Assembly (NCBI RefSeq): GCF_000689375.1
Contig: NZ_CBQZ010000001.1
Span: forward strand, 1-64,000
DNA length: 64,000 bases
Origin: Cardinium endosymbiont cBtQ1 of Bemisia tabaci
GTDB lineage: Bacteria > Bacteroidota > Bacteroidia > Cytophagales > Amoebophilaceae
Reading direction: 5' to 3'
Shown: positions 36,856 to 46,750 of the stretch, piece by piece
Layout of the letters: every line of letters begins with the position of its first letter
Numbering within the stretch: position 1 is the stretch's first letter
The notes under the pieces: generated by a model
What the model was told of the DNA's origin: nothing
Databases searched by the model: none
The model's input: the letters and a program-made list of their open reading frames with translations, nothing else
Position numbers and translations under genes: made by a program

Positions 36856-39492
36856 ATGCTTGCTACAAATATGAAAAAAATTAAGCGGTTGTGCGGCTTA
36901 TTTATCCTGTGCTACGTACATATAGGATGGGCACAGCCCATCCTTGATGCAAATGTTTACGCCGTACGCAAAATTCAGGTAGAAGGCAATCTTTTTGTAG
37001 ATACTGACTTATTGATTGCACTTTCTGGTTTACAAGAGGGCGCAATAATTGATTCATCTTCTCAACAAATTCGTCGTTCTATTCGAAAAATCGCCAAACA
37101 TGATGGTATCAAATCTGTTGCGATCTATTTATCTGAAGTGGACCAGATTAATCATTTAGCAACTTTTGTTATTCGTGTAGAAGAGCATCCTCAATTGGTC
37201 AACTATCTGTTAGAAGGGTTAACCCAAAAGGACCGGAAAGTCCTGCTTGAAAGCGTTGCCATAGATCGTCATGTTGCATTGTCTCCACTTTTTCTTCAAA
37301 AAACAATTGCTAAGATTAAAAATTTTTTTTTGGAAAAAGGCTTCAGGGATGTGCAGCTCTCTACAGAATTGATTCCTTCCCAAACAATGGATCAAAAAAT
37401 TACCTTAAAAATTAAGATACATAAAGGTAAAAAAAGTACAGTTCATAAAATCACGCTTGAAGGAAACAACCATTTAGATACCGATCTCTTACTTTATAAT
37501 ATTAAAGCGTTAAAAGAAGCACCCCATTTTACACTGGTCCAGGATATTTTAAAAAAAAGCATCACCCTTGCACCGATTCGTAAAGGCGGGTTACTGTTGC
37601 AGTTGCCTAAGACCATAGATGAAGTGAAGCGTTATTTGTTTAGTCATGTTTCTTTTTTCCCTTCTGTTTTCACAGAAGAAAAATATTTAAAATCTAAAGA
37701 GAATTTGATCCTTTTCTATCAGTCAAAAGGATTTCGAGACGTACATATTGCAGCAGAATGTTTGAAACCTTCTAGAGGTGGAAAGTTAAATATTTATTTA
37801 AAAATTAATGAAGGAAAGCAATATACCATCCGTCATATCAAATGGGTAGGTAATTATGTTTATAGTGATCAAGTACTAGATAAGTGGTTAAATCTGCAGG
37901 AAGGAAGAATCTATGATCCGGTCTATATTACCAGCCGATTTACCCCTGGTATTACAGCCCCAACCATTCGTGATTTATATGCCAATAATGGATATTTTAA
38001 TTTCTCTGCAGAAGTTGTTGAAACTAGTCTAGAAGACAATCAGGTAGATCTGGAAATTAGAATTCAAGAAGGTAAACAGTTTACCATCCGTCAAGTAGAT
38101 ATTATAGGTAATACATTAACCCATGATTACGTTATTCGCCGTGAATTACTCACCTTACCTGGAGAGAAATACAATGAAGGACTTGTTCGAGCTTCCATAC
38201 GTAACTTGGCCATGTTAAGATTATTTAAGCATGAAAAATTAAATCCAGATATACAGCCAAATCAAACAGAAAGTAGAGTGGATCTTATCTATTCAGTAGA
38301 AGAACAGCCCCAGTTTGATATTAAACTCAATTGCAGTAGTGGTCAAGGTATTATGGCCGGGCTTGAGCTTGGTTCTAATAATGTTTCTTTAACAAACCTC
38401 TTTAGAGGTAAAATACCCATAGGTGGTGCGCAGGAGTTGCATTTAACCGCTCAGATGAATGGTAAAGATTACAAAAATTTCACCTTTTCTTTTCAAGAAC
38501 CTTGGCTTTGGTTAAAAGCCCACCCTTATATATTTTCTATAAGCTTCAATAGTGCCTTTCAAAACGCTTTGTATATTGGAAATAATGCATTGGACGATTG
38601 GGTAGGATTAAATATATTCCCAGTTGGAAAACAAGATAAAAAATCTACAATTTACTCAATCGGTAGCCGAGTAGGTCTAGGTAAAAAGTTTGCTAAATAT
38701 TGGGAAATTCATTGGGGAGTGGACTACCACTACCATAGGTATGCATCCTATCCATTATTACAAGATCGGACAAAAAGATCAGGACCCGTATATGATTTTA
38801 CATTAGATTTTGCCTTGCAGTATTGTAGTATCAATAATCCAAACTATCCTACTAGTGGAGCTTCCTGGTCTAACTTTCTGACCTTAACACCTCCCTATAC
38901 TTTGTTGGGTTGTACGTCCTCTGCAGCAACAGCTATACCACAGCTTAAAGAATTTGGAAAGTTTATAATGGATGGCTATTACTTTAAACGTTTGTTTGGT
39001 AATTGTGTCTTGCATTTTCGTGGCCATGTTGGCTTTTTACACAGCTTGTCTAGGAAAGAGATAGGACCTTTTGAGCGATTTTATTTGGGCGGTACATCAA
39101 GTACGCCGATAAAATTATTGGGTACTAATTTTGTTACGTTACGTGGTTATCCAGATGAGAGTCTTACACCAGAAGACTATACAAGAAAGATAAAAGGGGG
39201 TGTTTTATTTAATAAACTTGTTTCAGAGTTGCGTTACCCAGTTGCGTTGGCACCTATTTGTTGCTATCTATTGGGGTTTGTGGAAATAGGAGATAGTTGG
39301 TTAAACTATAAAGAGTTCAACCTATATAATATGAGAAAATCTATAGGTGGTGGCATACGCCTTATCTTGCCTATACCTCTTATACCAATGCTTGGCTTGG
39401 ATTTTGGCTATAGGTTAGATCCTGTAAAAGATATACGTAATGCTAAAAGTTCTTTCGAATATCATTTCACCCTTGCACCTAGTATCCGTTAG
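36856..39492 (+). CDS. bamA: Outer-membrane protein assembly factor BamA
   Basis: BamA folds and inserts beta-barrel proteins into the outer membrane. After a signal peptide (hydrophobic core about 11-25, ending G-W-A-Q), POTRA domains follow (V-R-K-I-Q-V-E-G-N-L near 36, H-K-I-T-L-E-G-N near 196, I-R-H-I-K-W-V-G-N near 323, I-R-Q-V-D-I-I-G-N near 410). An Omp85 barrel from about 480 to the end contains the R-G-Y motif (T-L-R-G-Y-P-D-E). 878 residues is typical for Bacteroidetes. The start could be the ATG 15 bases downstream (M-K-K-I-K-R). An outer membrane is thus functional. Confidence 0.95.
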   Translation: MLATNMKKIKRLCGLFILCYVHIGWAQPILDANVYAVRKIQVEGNLFVDTDLLIALSGLQEGAIIDSSSQQIRRSIRKIAKHDGIKSVAIYLSEVDQINHLATFVIRVEEHPQLVNYLLEGLTQKDRKVLLESVAIDRHVALSPLFLQKTIAKIKNFFLEKGFRDVQLSTELIPSQTMDQKITLKIKIHKGKKSTVHKITLEGNNHLDTDLLLYNIKALKEAPHFTLVQDILKKSITLAPIRKGGLLLQLPKTIDEVKRYLFSHVSFFPSVFTEEKYLKSKENLILFYQSKGFRDVHIAAECLKPSRGGKLNIYLKINEGKQYTIRHIKWVGNYVYSDQVLDKWLNLQEGRIYDPVYITSRFTPGITAPTIRDLYANNGYFNFSAEVVETSLEDNQVDLEIRIQEGKQFTIRQVDIIGNTLTHDYVIRRELLTLPGEKYNEGLVRASIRNLAMLRLFKHEKLNPDIQPNQTESRVDLIYSVEEQPQFDIKLNCSSGQGIMAGLELGSNNVSLTNLFRGKIPIGGAQELHLTAQMNGKDYKNFTFSFQEPWLWLKAHPYIFSISFNSAFQNALYIGNNALDDWVGLNIFPVGKQDKKSTIYSIGSRVGLGKKFAKYWEIHWGVDYHYHRYASYPLLQDRTKRSGPVYDFTLDFALQYCSINNPNYPTSGASWSNFLTLTPPYTLLGCTSSAATAIPQLKEFGKFIMDGYYFKRLFGNCVLHFRGHVGFLHSLSRKEIGPFERFYLGGTSSTPIKLLGTNFVTLRGYPDESLTPEDYTRKIKGGVLFNKLVSELRYPVALAPICCYLLGFVEIGDSWLNYKEFNLYNMRKSIGGGIRLILPIPLIPMLGLDFGYRLDPVKDIRNAKSSFEYHFTLAPSIR

Positions 39493-39615
39493 TTAGCATA
39501 AAAAGACCATGCTCTGGACAAATTGGTATTTTTGTAAAGTTTTATATTATAGGTCTATAATATAATATTATATTATGTCATTGTAACATACGATTTTATT
39601 ACAACAAACATTGCT

Positions 39616-41916
39616 ATGATAAAAAATCTAGTTATTGTTGAGTCACCTGCAAAAGCCAAAACACTAGAACGTTATTTAGGCAGTAACTATCAAGTAGCCT
39701 CCTCTAATGGTCATATTAGAGATCTTATTAAGGGCAATAATGCCATTAACATTGAGCAAGGGTTTTTGCCTAGTTATGAAATCAGTCCTGGCAAGGAACG
39801 GGTGGTACAACATCTTAAAAAATTGGCCACTGGTTCTGATTGTATCTATCTAGCTAGCGACGATGATCGGGAAGGAGAGTCTATTTCATGGCATTTAAAA
39901 GAGACGCTTGGGTTAAAAGATAATCAGGTGCAACGCATTGTCTTTAGAGAAGTTACTAAAATGGCTGTTTTAAATGCATTGAAACAGCCACGTGCTATTG
40001 ACTCAGCTTTAGTAGATTCGCAACAGGCTAGACGTGTTTTAGATAGACTTGTAGGCTATGACCTATCGCCTTTATTATGGAAAAAAATCAAACCAGGGCT
40101 TTCTGCGGGCCGTGTACAATCTGTTGCGGTAAGGATGGTCGTAGAGCGAGAAAGAGCTATTGATCGTTTCGTTTCAACTGCCCATTTTGCCATATCAGCT
40201 TTTTTTATTTTACCAACAGGACAGTTGTTGAAGGCAAATGGTACAGAGAAATTTAAAACAGCCGAAGAAGCCTTTGGATTTTTAGAACAATGCCAAGAAG
40301 CCATTTTTTCTATTAAAGCATTGGATACAAAAGCATTAACACGGTCCCCTTCTCCTCCTTTTATTACTTCTACATTACAACAAGAGGCTAGTAGAAAGCT
40401 TGGCTATTCTGTGAACCGTACTATGGTGCTTGCTCAGCAGCTCTATGAAACCGGTAAAATTTCCTATATGCGAACGGATTCAGTTAATCTGTCCAAAGAG
40501 GCTATACAAAGTATATCGGAAACGGTTTCAACTATCTATGGGGCTACTTACTTTCAGGCTAGAGCCTATACTACTAAATCATCTACTGCACAAGAGGCGC
40601 ATGAAGCGATACGGCCTACTGATTTTTCATTAAAAGTAGCCAGTAGCCATAAAGACGAACAGCGGCTCTACGAACTAATTTGGCGTAGAGCCATCGCTTC
40701 TCAAATGGCCGATGCACAAATAGAAAAAACAATAGCAATGGTTCAAATTTCTACAACAGAGCAGCCATTAATCGCAACCGGAGAAGTATTAAAATTTGAA
40801 GGTTTTTTAAAGGCATATATACGCGATGAGGTTGATGAAGCAGAGGATTGTAAAACAATGTTGCCACCTCTCCATATAGATCAAGAACTTGTTCTAGAAA
40901 AAATATTGGCTAGAGAACGGTTCAGTAATCCGCCCGCTCGCTATACGGAGGCTACTTTGGTCAGAGATCTAGAAGAAAAAGAAATCGGACGTCCATCTAC
41001 TTATGCACCTATTATTGCGACTATTCAAAAAAGAGGGTATATCAAGTTGGAATCTCGTGAAGGTTTTCCACGTGCTTATAGGTTATTGACGCTACAAAAT
41101 AAGCTGATTCATACAGAAACACTAACTGAAGTTGTTCGTGCTGAGAAGCAAAAGCTCTTTCCAACGGATATGGCTGCTGTGGTCAATGACTTTCTAGTTA
41201 AACACTTTTCTGATGTAACAGACTATAATTTTACCGCATATGTAGAAAAAGAGTTGGATAAGATCGCACAAGGTACGAAGATCTGGAATCAAATGCTAAG
41301 AGAATTTTACAATGGTTTTTATCCTAAGGTGCAAGCTACTGCGGGCATAGACCGAACTATGGTAAACTATACGAGGCTTTTAGGAAAAGATCCAGCAACC
41401 AATGCTTCGTTAATAGTCCGATTGGGTAAATATGGTCCATTGGTTCAGTTAGGCATTGAAGAAGATGGTCGTGAGGAACCACCTCGTTTTGCAGGACTAC
41501 AAGCCAATCAGCGTATGGAAACAATTACCCTAGAAGAAGCCTTAAAACTTTTTAAACTACCACGTCTAGTAGGGACCTTTGAAACACTTCCACTGATGAT
41601 AAATATAGGCCGATTTGGCCCATACATTAAACATGGTTCGCTTTTTTATTCTATACCAAAAACAGATGATCCATTTACTATGGATGAACAAAATGCAATA
41701 GCGATTATTGAAGCCAAACGGAAAGCAGATGCTGAAAAATTAATCAAAACTTTTCCTGAAGATCCAACTATACAAATTTTAAATGGAAGATGGGGCGCTT
41801 ATATTAAAAATGATAAAAAACATACCCGTATTCCTAAAGATATTACAGATCCTAAGTCGCTTAGTTTAAAAGAATGTTTGAATATTATGGAAAGGAATCT
41901 AAAATCAAAAAAATAA
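39616..41916 (+). CDS. topA: DNA topoisomerase I
   Basis: A type IA topoisomerase of 766 residues that relaxes negative supercoils. The TOPRIM domain is at the N-terminus (I-V-E-S-P-A-K-A-K-T-L near 6-16, D-D-D-R-E-G-E near 80-86). The catalytic tyrosine is Y284 in I-S-Y-M-R-T-D-S. The C-terminus has no cysteine zinc fingers but repeats of the form R-x-G-x-Y-G-P near 597, R-F-G-P-Y-I near 676 and G-R-W-G-A-Y near 734, as in Bacteroidetes and related TopA proteins. It follows bamA on the same strand after about 120 bp. Confidence 0.95.
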   Translation: MIKNLVIVESPAKAKTLERYLGSNYQVASSNGHIRDLIKGNNAINIEQGFLPSYEISPGKERVVQHLKKLATGSDCIYLASDDDREGESISWHLKETLGLKDNQVQRIVFREVTKMAVLNALKQPRAIDSALVDSQQARRVLDRLVGYDLSPLLWKKIKPGLSAGRVQSVAVRMVVERERAIDRFVSTAHFAISAFFILPTGQLLKANGTEKFKTAEEAFGFLEQCQEAIFSIKALDTKALTRSPSPPFITSTLQQEASRKLGYSVNRTMVLAQQLYETGKISYMRTDSVNLSKEAIQSISETVSTIYGATYFQARAYTTKSSTAQEAHEAIRPTDFSLKVASSHKDEQRLYELIWRRAIASQMADAQIEKTIAMVQISTTEQPLIATGEVLKFEGFLKAYIRDEVDEAEDCKTMLPPLHIDQELVLEKILARERFSNPPARYTEATLVRDLEEKEIGRPSTYAPIIATIQKRGYIKLESREGFPRAYRLLTLQNKLIHTETLTEVVRAEKQKLFPTDMAAVVNDFLVKHFSDVTDYNFTAYVEKELDKIAQGTKIWNQMLREFYNGFYPKVQATAGIDRTMVNYTRLLGKDPATNASLIVRLGKYGPLVQLGIEEDGREEPPRFAGLQANQRMETITLEEALKLFKLPRLVGTFETLPLMINIGRFGPYIKHGSLFYSIPKTDDPFTMDEQNAIAIIEAKRKADAEKLIKTFPEDPTIQILNGRWGAYIKNDKKHTRIPKDITDPKSLSLKECLNIMERNLKSKK

Positions 41917-42071
41917 ATAAAAAATTTCTATTACTTGTTTATTGAATAAAACAGTGACCGAATTTTTTAATTCATAAAACTTTATACGTAAATTACGTAT
42001 AGTATAGTAAAAAAGAAAAAGCAATTTATCTGTAATAAATTCAAAAGTAATTTTTATTTTTTTTAGCCATT

Positions 42072-44240
42072 ATGAGCCACAATAACAACCGTAATACCAT
42101 CTTTATATTTTTTTTTACCTTATTATTGCATTGTATGCGTAGTGACTGCGTGTGGGCTGATCCAAAGGTAACATATGGATCAACTACTGCAAAAATTGCA
42201 CATCATTACCTAAGGTCTTTTACTATTCTTCCTGCCTCTTCTACTTTATTTCTTTCAAAAACAAAGAAAAAAAACACTTTACAAACGGATAGTATAACAT
42301 TGGCTGAAAGCACCCAACGCAAAGTTGTATTACGTACGATATTTGCTAATATTGATGTCAATATTCCGACAGAAAGTGGTAGTATACTGAACAATAATGC
42401 ATGGACAGATTTAACGCTTTTTTGTGGGAAGCCTAATAATCTATCTTATCACTTCCTTTCGCGTATTAATCGTACCACTACTGTACTAGGTGAGTGTGTA
42501 TTGGCTACACTTTTAGTAACGCCAACCAGTGATATTCCAACACTAACCAACCGTCAACAAACCTTGCACCTATTATTAGAAGATCCGATTTCTTTGGCAA
42601 ATTTAAAACAAACTTTGGCATCCTACCAAAGGGTAGAACAACGTTTAATTTCTTTATGGACCCATACAGATCCACTTTATACCCATGCATATAGGAATTA
42701 TATGCATCAGCGCTTCCTATCATCTAATCCTGCTGCCAATAAAATAGCACGTAAGCTTAATACCCGGATTTTTTTTAGAAACCTTTTAGATATATATGGA
42801 GAATTTGTTTCCCTTCCGATAGTAGGCCTATTTTGGTGTGAAGCTACCCACTGGATGACTTCTATTTCAAAAGGAGGTTATATACCAGGCAGTAGAAGCA
42901 GTAGAAGCAGTAGCTATGTCCCCCTCCCCTTATTTGTGCCTATTTATTCCATTGGATCTGTTATAAACCATTATAAGCATACCAATGGCCAGCCATCGCT
43001 TTTACCTTTTTTAGGTGTAGCCGTTACGCACACAGCAGCTGTATGGCGCGGTTATTGTGGCATAAAAAGTTATAAAGAGTATAGTGCTGTTTTTCGCAGC
43101 CTAGCCAACCGTATGCGCGATGTACAAATTTTTATGCAAACCATCCAACAGATCAGTAATATTGTAGCAGCCAATCAAGCATTAGAGACCAATTATGGTC
43201 CGTCCTTAACTGCAATAAGGGCCCTATTGGAAAAACGTAAAGAGGCGACTGAAATAGGCATTTTAATAAGCAACTTGTTAGATATGAAACTTAATAATTG
43301 GTCCTATATTCGTGGAAACAGTGGTAAGTTACTCGCTACATACAATTTGTTTATAGAACATAAAGATTGCTTAAAACCCGCTATGTATGCATTAGGTCAG
43401 TTAGATGGCTTTATGGGGATGGCTACTTTAGTAAAAGAAGCCAAGACAACCTTTCCAAAACACTCTTACACTTTCACTAAGTTCTTAAATCGTTCAGAGC
43501 AAACTACGCCATGTATAATGTTAGATGGAATGTGGTATCCAATGTTGAATCCTGAAACGGTTGTGGATAATACTATAGAAATGGATGGTTATAAGACGCG
43601 TAATATAATCCTTTGTGGACCGAATGCAGGTGGAAAATCTTCTTTTATTTCTGGTGTAGCAAGTAATTTACTACTCAGTCAAACTTTTGGGATTGCAGCG
43701 GCTAAAAGTGCGGTTATTACTCCTTTTGATAAGATCAACACTTTTATAGAACTCAAGGACGATATAGCCTGTGGTGCTTCTCTCTTTATGGTAGAAGTAG
43801 AACGCATGCATCGGTATATGAATATGCTGGAAAACGCCAAACCCAATGAATTTATTTTTACTATTTCTGATGAACCTTTTGCCCGTACCAACCCAGTTGA
43901 AGCCAGTGCTGCAGCTTATAGTATATTGGCTGGTATGGCCAAATATACTAATGCGCTTCATATTGTTTCTACACATTATCCAATTTTAATGCATCTAGCC
44001 GATAAATTTAAAGACAGGGGTATTAGAAATTTTAAGGTTTTTATAGATAAAAAGCCAGATCAAAAATTACACTATACTTATAAAGTTGTACCAGGTGAGG
44101 CAGACCAATCCATTGCTTTGAAAATACTTGAACAGGAAGGATACGATCCAGCACTATTGAAACAAGCAGAAGATATTGTTCAAAATACTCAAAAGTGGCC
44201 TTTGTTAAAATACTTTCAAGGAAAGGATAAAAAGGGATAA
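42072..44240 (+). CDS. MutS-family ATPase with signal sequence and membrane segments
   Basis: The C-terminal third is a MutS domain V: Walker A G-P-N-A-G-G-K-S-S near 516-524, Walker B I-S-D-E-P-F-A-R-T near 598-606, and V-S-T-H-Y after it. There is no mismatch-recognition domain. The N-terminus (N-T-I-F-I-F-F-F-T-L-L-L-H) looks like a signal peptide or anchor with a possible cleavage near V-W-A-D at about 30, and hydrophobic segments at about 236-258, 277-296 and 305-322 may span the membrane. Related MutS-like membrane ATPases of unknown role occur in Bacteroidetes, as far as I know. It is not expected to do mismatch repair. tsaE follows after 16 bases. Confidence 0.85.
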   Translation: MSHNNNRNTIFIFFFTLLLHCMRSDCVWADPKVTYGSTTAKIAHHYLRSFTILPASSTLFLSKTKKKNTLQTDSITLAESTQRKVVLRTIFANIDVNIPTESGSILNNNAWTDLTLFCGKPNNLSYHFLSRINRTTTVLGECVLATLLVTPTSDIPTLTNRQQTLHLLLEDPISLANLKQTLASYQRVEQRLISLWTHTDPLYTHAYRNYMHQRFLSSNPAANKIARKLNTRIFFRNLLDIYGEFVSLPIVGLFWCEATHWMTSISKGGYIPGSRSSRSSSYVPLPLFVPIYSIGSVINHYKHTNGQPSLLPFLGVAVTHTAAVWRGYCGIKSYKEYSAVFRSLANRMRDVQIFMQTIQQISNIVAANQALETNYGPSLTAIRALLEKRKEATEIGILISNLLDMKLNNWSYIRGNSGKLLATYNLFIEHKDCLKPAMYALGQLDGFMGMATLVKEAKTTFPKHSYTFTKFLNRSEQTTPCIMLDGMWYPMLNPETVVDNTIEMDGYKTRNIILCGPNAGGKSSFISGVASNLLLSQTFGIAAAKSAVITPFDKINTFIELKDDIACGASLFMVEVERMHRYMNMLENAKPNEFIFTISDEPFARTNPVEASAAAYSILAGMAKYTNALHIVSTHYPILMHLADKFKDRGIRNFKVFIDKKPDQKLHYTYKVVPGEADQSIALKILEQEGYDPALLKQAEDIVQNTQKWPLLKYFQGKDKKG

Positions 44241-44256
44241 GATGTAGCAACCACAG

Positions 44257-44670
44257 ATGATCTTAAAAAGTGTTTGGAAAGAGCTATCGCACATAGCTTG
44301 TCAGTTGTTATCTTATGGAGCTGACCACAGAATATGGTTACTAGAAGGGCCTATAGGTTCTGGTAAAACCACTTTAATTAAAGAACTTTGTAAGGCGCTG
44401 AAAACGGTTCATACGGTCAACAGCCCAACTTTTTCAATTATTAATGAATATGAAACGGTAGATTATATGCCTATTTACCATTTTGATTGCTACAGGTTGG
44501 ATAATGTTAATGATGCAATTGCACTAGATTTTGAAAGTTATTTTGCTTCTGGTTGCTATTGTTTTATAGAATGGCCTTCAAAAATTCAATCCATTTTACC
44601 TTTAGATTATTTTTTGATTACGATAGAAGTAAAAACAGCGACAAGTAGAAACCTGATTTGTCATATATAG
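44257..44670 (+). CDS. tsaE: tRNA threonylcarbamoyladenosine biosynthesis ATPase TsaE
   Basis: TsaE is the ATPase that recycles the TsaBD complex in t6A synthesis. The 137-residue protein has Walker A G-P-I-G-S-G-K-T-T at 31-39, the family motif S-P-T-F-S-I-I-N-E-Y near 57-66, H-F-D-C-Y-R-L near 75-81 and I-E-W-P near 104-107. The start close behind the MutS-like gene suggests cotranscription. tsaC is at 33452. Confidence 0.93.
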   Translation: MILKSVWKELSHIACQLLSYGADHRIWLLEGPIGSGKTTLIKELCKALKTVHTVNSPTFSIINEYETVDYMPIYHFDCYRLDNVNDAIALDFESYFASGCYCFIEWPSKIQSILPLDYFLITIEVKTATSRNLICHI

Positions 44671-44762
44671 TATAGGAAAAATAGAGCGCACCCTAAAATC
44701 TAAATATTGAAAAGAGATATCGATTCAATAAGTTTATATAAAAAATACTTCAAGCTAGGCTA
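44671..44762. repeat. Remnant of an IS-A-like 3' end
   Basis: TAGGAAAAATAGAGCGC, then TAAATATTG and ATTCAATAAGTTTAT, align with the 3' end of IS-A (8268-8348), and the last bases ATACTTCAAGCTAGGCTA correspond to the IS-A end ATATTTCAGGGCCGACTA with substitutions. No transposase is attached. It lies just before the ankyrin lipoprotein gene. Confidence 0.6.
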
Positions 44763-44830
44763 TTTTATACCAAGAAACCTAGTTTTTTGGTGTTTAGTCC
44801 ATGATGATTTGATCCTTAAAAAATATAGTT

Positions 44831-46684
44831 ATGTGCTGCCATAAAAAATATCGTCTAATAGCATTTATTTGTGTAGGCTATTTATCGACTACTGCTTGTA
44901 GCAAGTATAACAGTGAGTCTCCTATGTTTGGTTCTGATGGTCGTTCTATTGCCGAAAATTCAAAGTGCAATTACCAATTTATAGCAGATATTCTCAAAGA
45001 CCATGGTCTGATTGCAGGGGAGCATCATATAGTAGCATACTTATATGATGAACTTGATGCAATAACAGAAAAATACTTTGAAATGGGTTCGGATCCAAAC
45101 TCGCAACCACTCTTAGTAGAGGAACTAAATAGTTTAGTAAGATGCATACAAAATATTTTTAAAGAAAAAAAATGTAAAATATTAGAAGAATTAGCAAAAA
45201 AAACATATTATCCAATAATATCAGGATATCATAAACCAAGTATAAAAGATTCAGGTAAAACTCAACCTCTTTTGATACATGCAGTCAATATTGGGGATGT
45301 AAAAATGGTAGATATACTATTTAAATTCTTCTGGGATGCTATCCCAGACAAATATGATGCAATTTTTGCTCAAAAATTCGGTCCTGCAGCGTACACAATT
45401 ATCCACCAAGCAGTAGCGAACGGCAACTTTGAAATGCTCGAATACTTAATAACTAAATATATTGCAATTAAAAAAGCATCAGGTTCATCACAAGACAAAG
45501 CTTATTTGGATCTAAAAAACATTTTAAATATAAAAAATGGGGCAGGGCAGAGCCCAGTGGCTATGGCATTGGCAGAATGTGTTGTTATCGAGAACCAATA
45601 TGCTTTAGAGATCTGCCAGTATTTGTTAAGCTGTGTTGGTCTGTGGTTTGAGAATAATGATTTTGAAAAGAAACAGGTCATGTCTGCTTTTAAGAATATA
45701 TGCGATTATAGTTTTGATATGTTCAAAAGTATAATCCAAAGCCTCCCTCCTAATTGTTTATCTAATGAAGAAACGATAAAAAAAATTGTTAATTCATCAG
45801 ATGAGCATCATGATACTTTACTATCCCTTTTAGTAGAAAAGTCTTGTAAAGAGGGAACCTCTAAAAAAGAAATAAGTTATCTAATAAACTTGGGTGCTGA
45901 TTGCACGAGTTTTAATAAATCGGGTGTATCCCCTATAGTTGCAGCTATTAAGCATAATGATTTGGATACATTGAAATTACTACCATTAAAATCTAATATC
46001 AATAAAAAAAATAAATATGGAGCCACGCCCCTGCATTACGCAAGTGGCTATAAGAGGTTCCAATTACCACATACCATATCACCGTCACCTGAGACTAGAA
46101 CAAATCAGACTAGTATAGTTAAACATTTATTAGATCAGGGTGCTGACCATTCAATAAAAAATAATGTGGGTGATACACCTACCCATCAAGCAATTAAAAG
46201 TAACACGAATGATATACTAATGGTGCTTCTTGAAAATGGAGCCGATGCCTTAACACCCAATAAGGAAGGGAAGACTGCTTTGGACCTTTTAGCCTATAAT
46301 ATTCCTATGAGCTGCTCTACATTACGTTATGGCGTAACACCTTTACATTCTAAACAAGAGGAGTCAATGCGTTTGCTTGCAGAGGTTTTGGGTAAAGATA
46401 TAATATCTAAAAAATCGGTTCACGCTCAATCTGAATATAAAAAATGGGAACAGTCCATTAGTCTTTATAAGACGATAAATACGGTTTACAAGGACGGACC
46501 AAGGCATAAGGATCTATTCATAAATAATATAAATGTCCAACTTGATCGGGAGTTTGGGCTAAAACTGACTGTTCCTCCATCTACCTGTAAAAAAAGGAAA
46601 TATAGTCCTAATACAAGCTTAGTCTCTACTAAAAAGCGTAAATGTAAGGATGGTTCTTCAAGTGGTAAAACACAGGGGATCTAA
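44831..46684 (+). CDS. Ankyrin-repeat lipoprotein with basic C-terminal motif
   Basis: 617 residues. The N-terminus has K5-K6-Y-R, a hydrophobic stretch and S-T-T-A-C at 19-23, a plausible lipobox, then a polar linker. Ankyrin-like repeats occur in two blocks: L-L-I-H-A-V-N-I-G-D-V-K-M-V near 147 onward, and G-A-T-P-L-H-Y-A, G-D-T-P-T-H-Q-A-I, G-K-T-A-L-D-L-L near 397-500. The C-terminus holds K-K-R-K and K-K-R-K-C-K (587-606) spaced like a bipartite nuclear localisation signal. The symporter gene begins 66 bases on. A paralogous ankyrin-symporter pair lies at 56000-58873. A role at the host interface is inferred. Confidence 0.75.
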   Translation: MCCHKKYRLIAFICVGYLSTTACSKYNSESPMFGSDGRSIAENSKCNYQFIADILKDHGLIAGEHHIVAYLYDELDAITEKYFEMGSDPNSQPLLVEELNSLVRCIQNIFKEKKCKILEELAKKTYYPIISGYHKPSIKDSGKTQPLLIHAVNIGDVKMVDILFKFFWDAIPDKYDAIFAQKFGPAAYTIIHQAVANGNFEMLEYLITKYIAIKKASGSSQDKAYLDLKNILNIKNGAGQSPVAMALAECVVIENQYALEICQYLLSCVGLWFENNDFEKKQVMSAFKNICDYSFDMFKSIIQSLPPNCLSNEETIKKIVNSSDEHHDTLLSLLVEKSCKEGTSKKEISYLINLGADCTSFNKSGVSPIVAAIKHNDLDTLKLLPLKSNINKKNKYGATPLHYASGYKRFQLPHTISPSPETRTNQTSIVKHLLDQGADHSIKNNVGDTPTHQAIKSNTNDILMVLLENGADALTPNKEGKTALDLLAYNIPMSCSTLRYGVTPLHSKQEESMRLLAEVLGKDIISKKSVHAQSEYKKWEQSISLYKTINTVYKDGPRHKDLFINNINVQLDREFGLKLTVPPSTCKKRKYSPNTSLVSTKKRKCKDGSSSGKTQGI

Positions 46685-46750
46685 TTTTACACTTTTATAG
46701 AAGCGTTTATGAAATTCAATTCTTGAATCAATACATTTACCTAATTCTAC

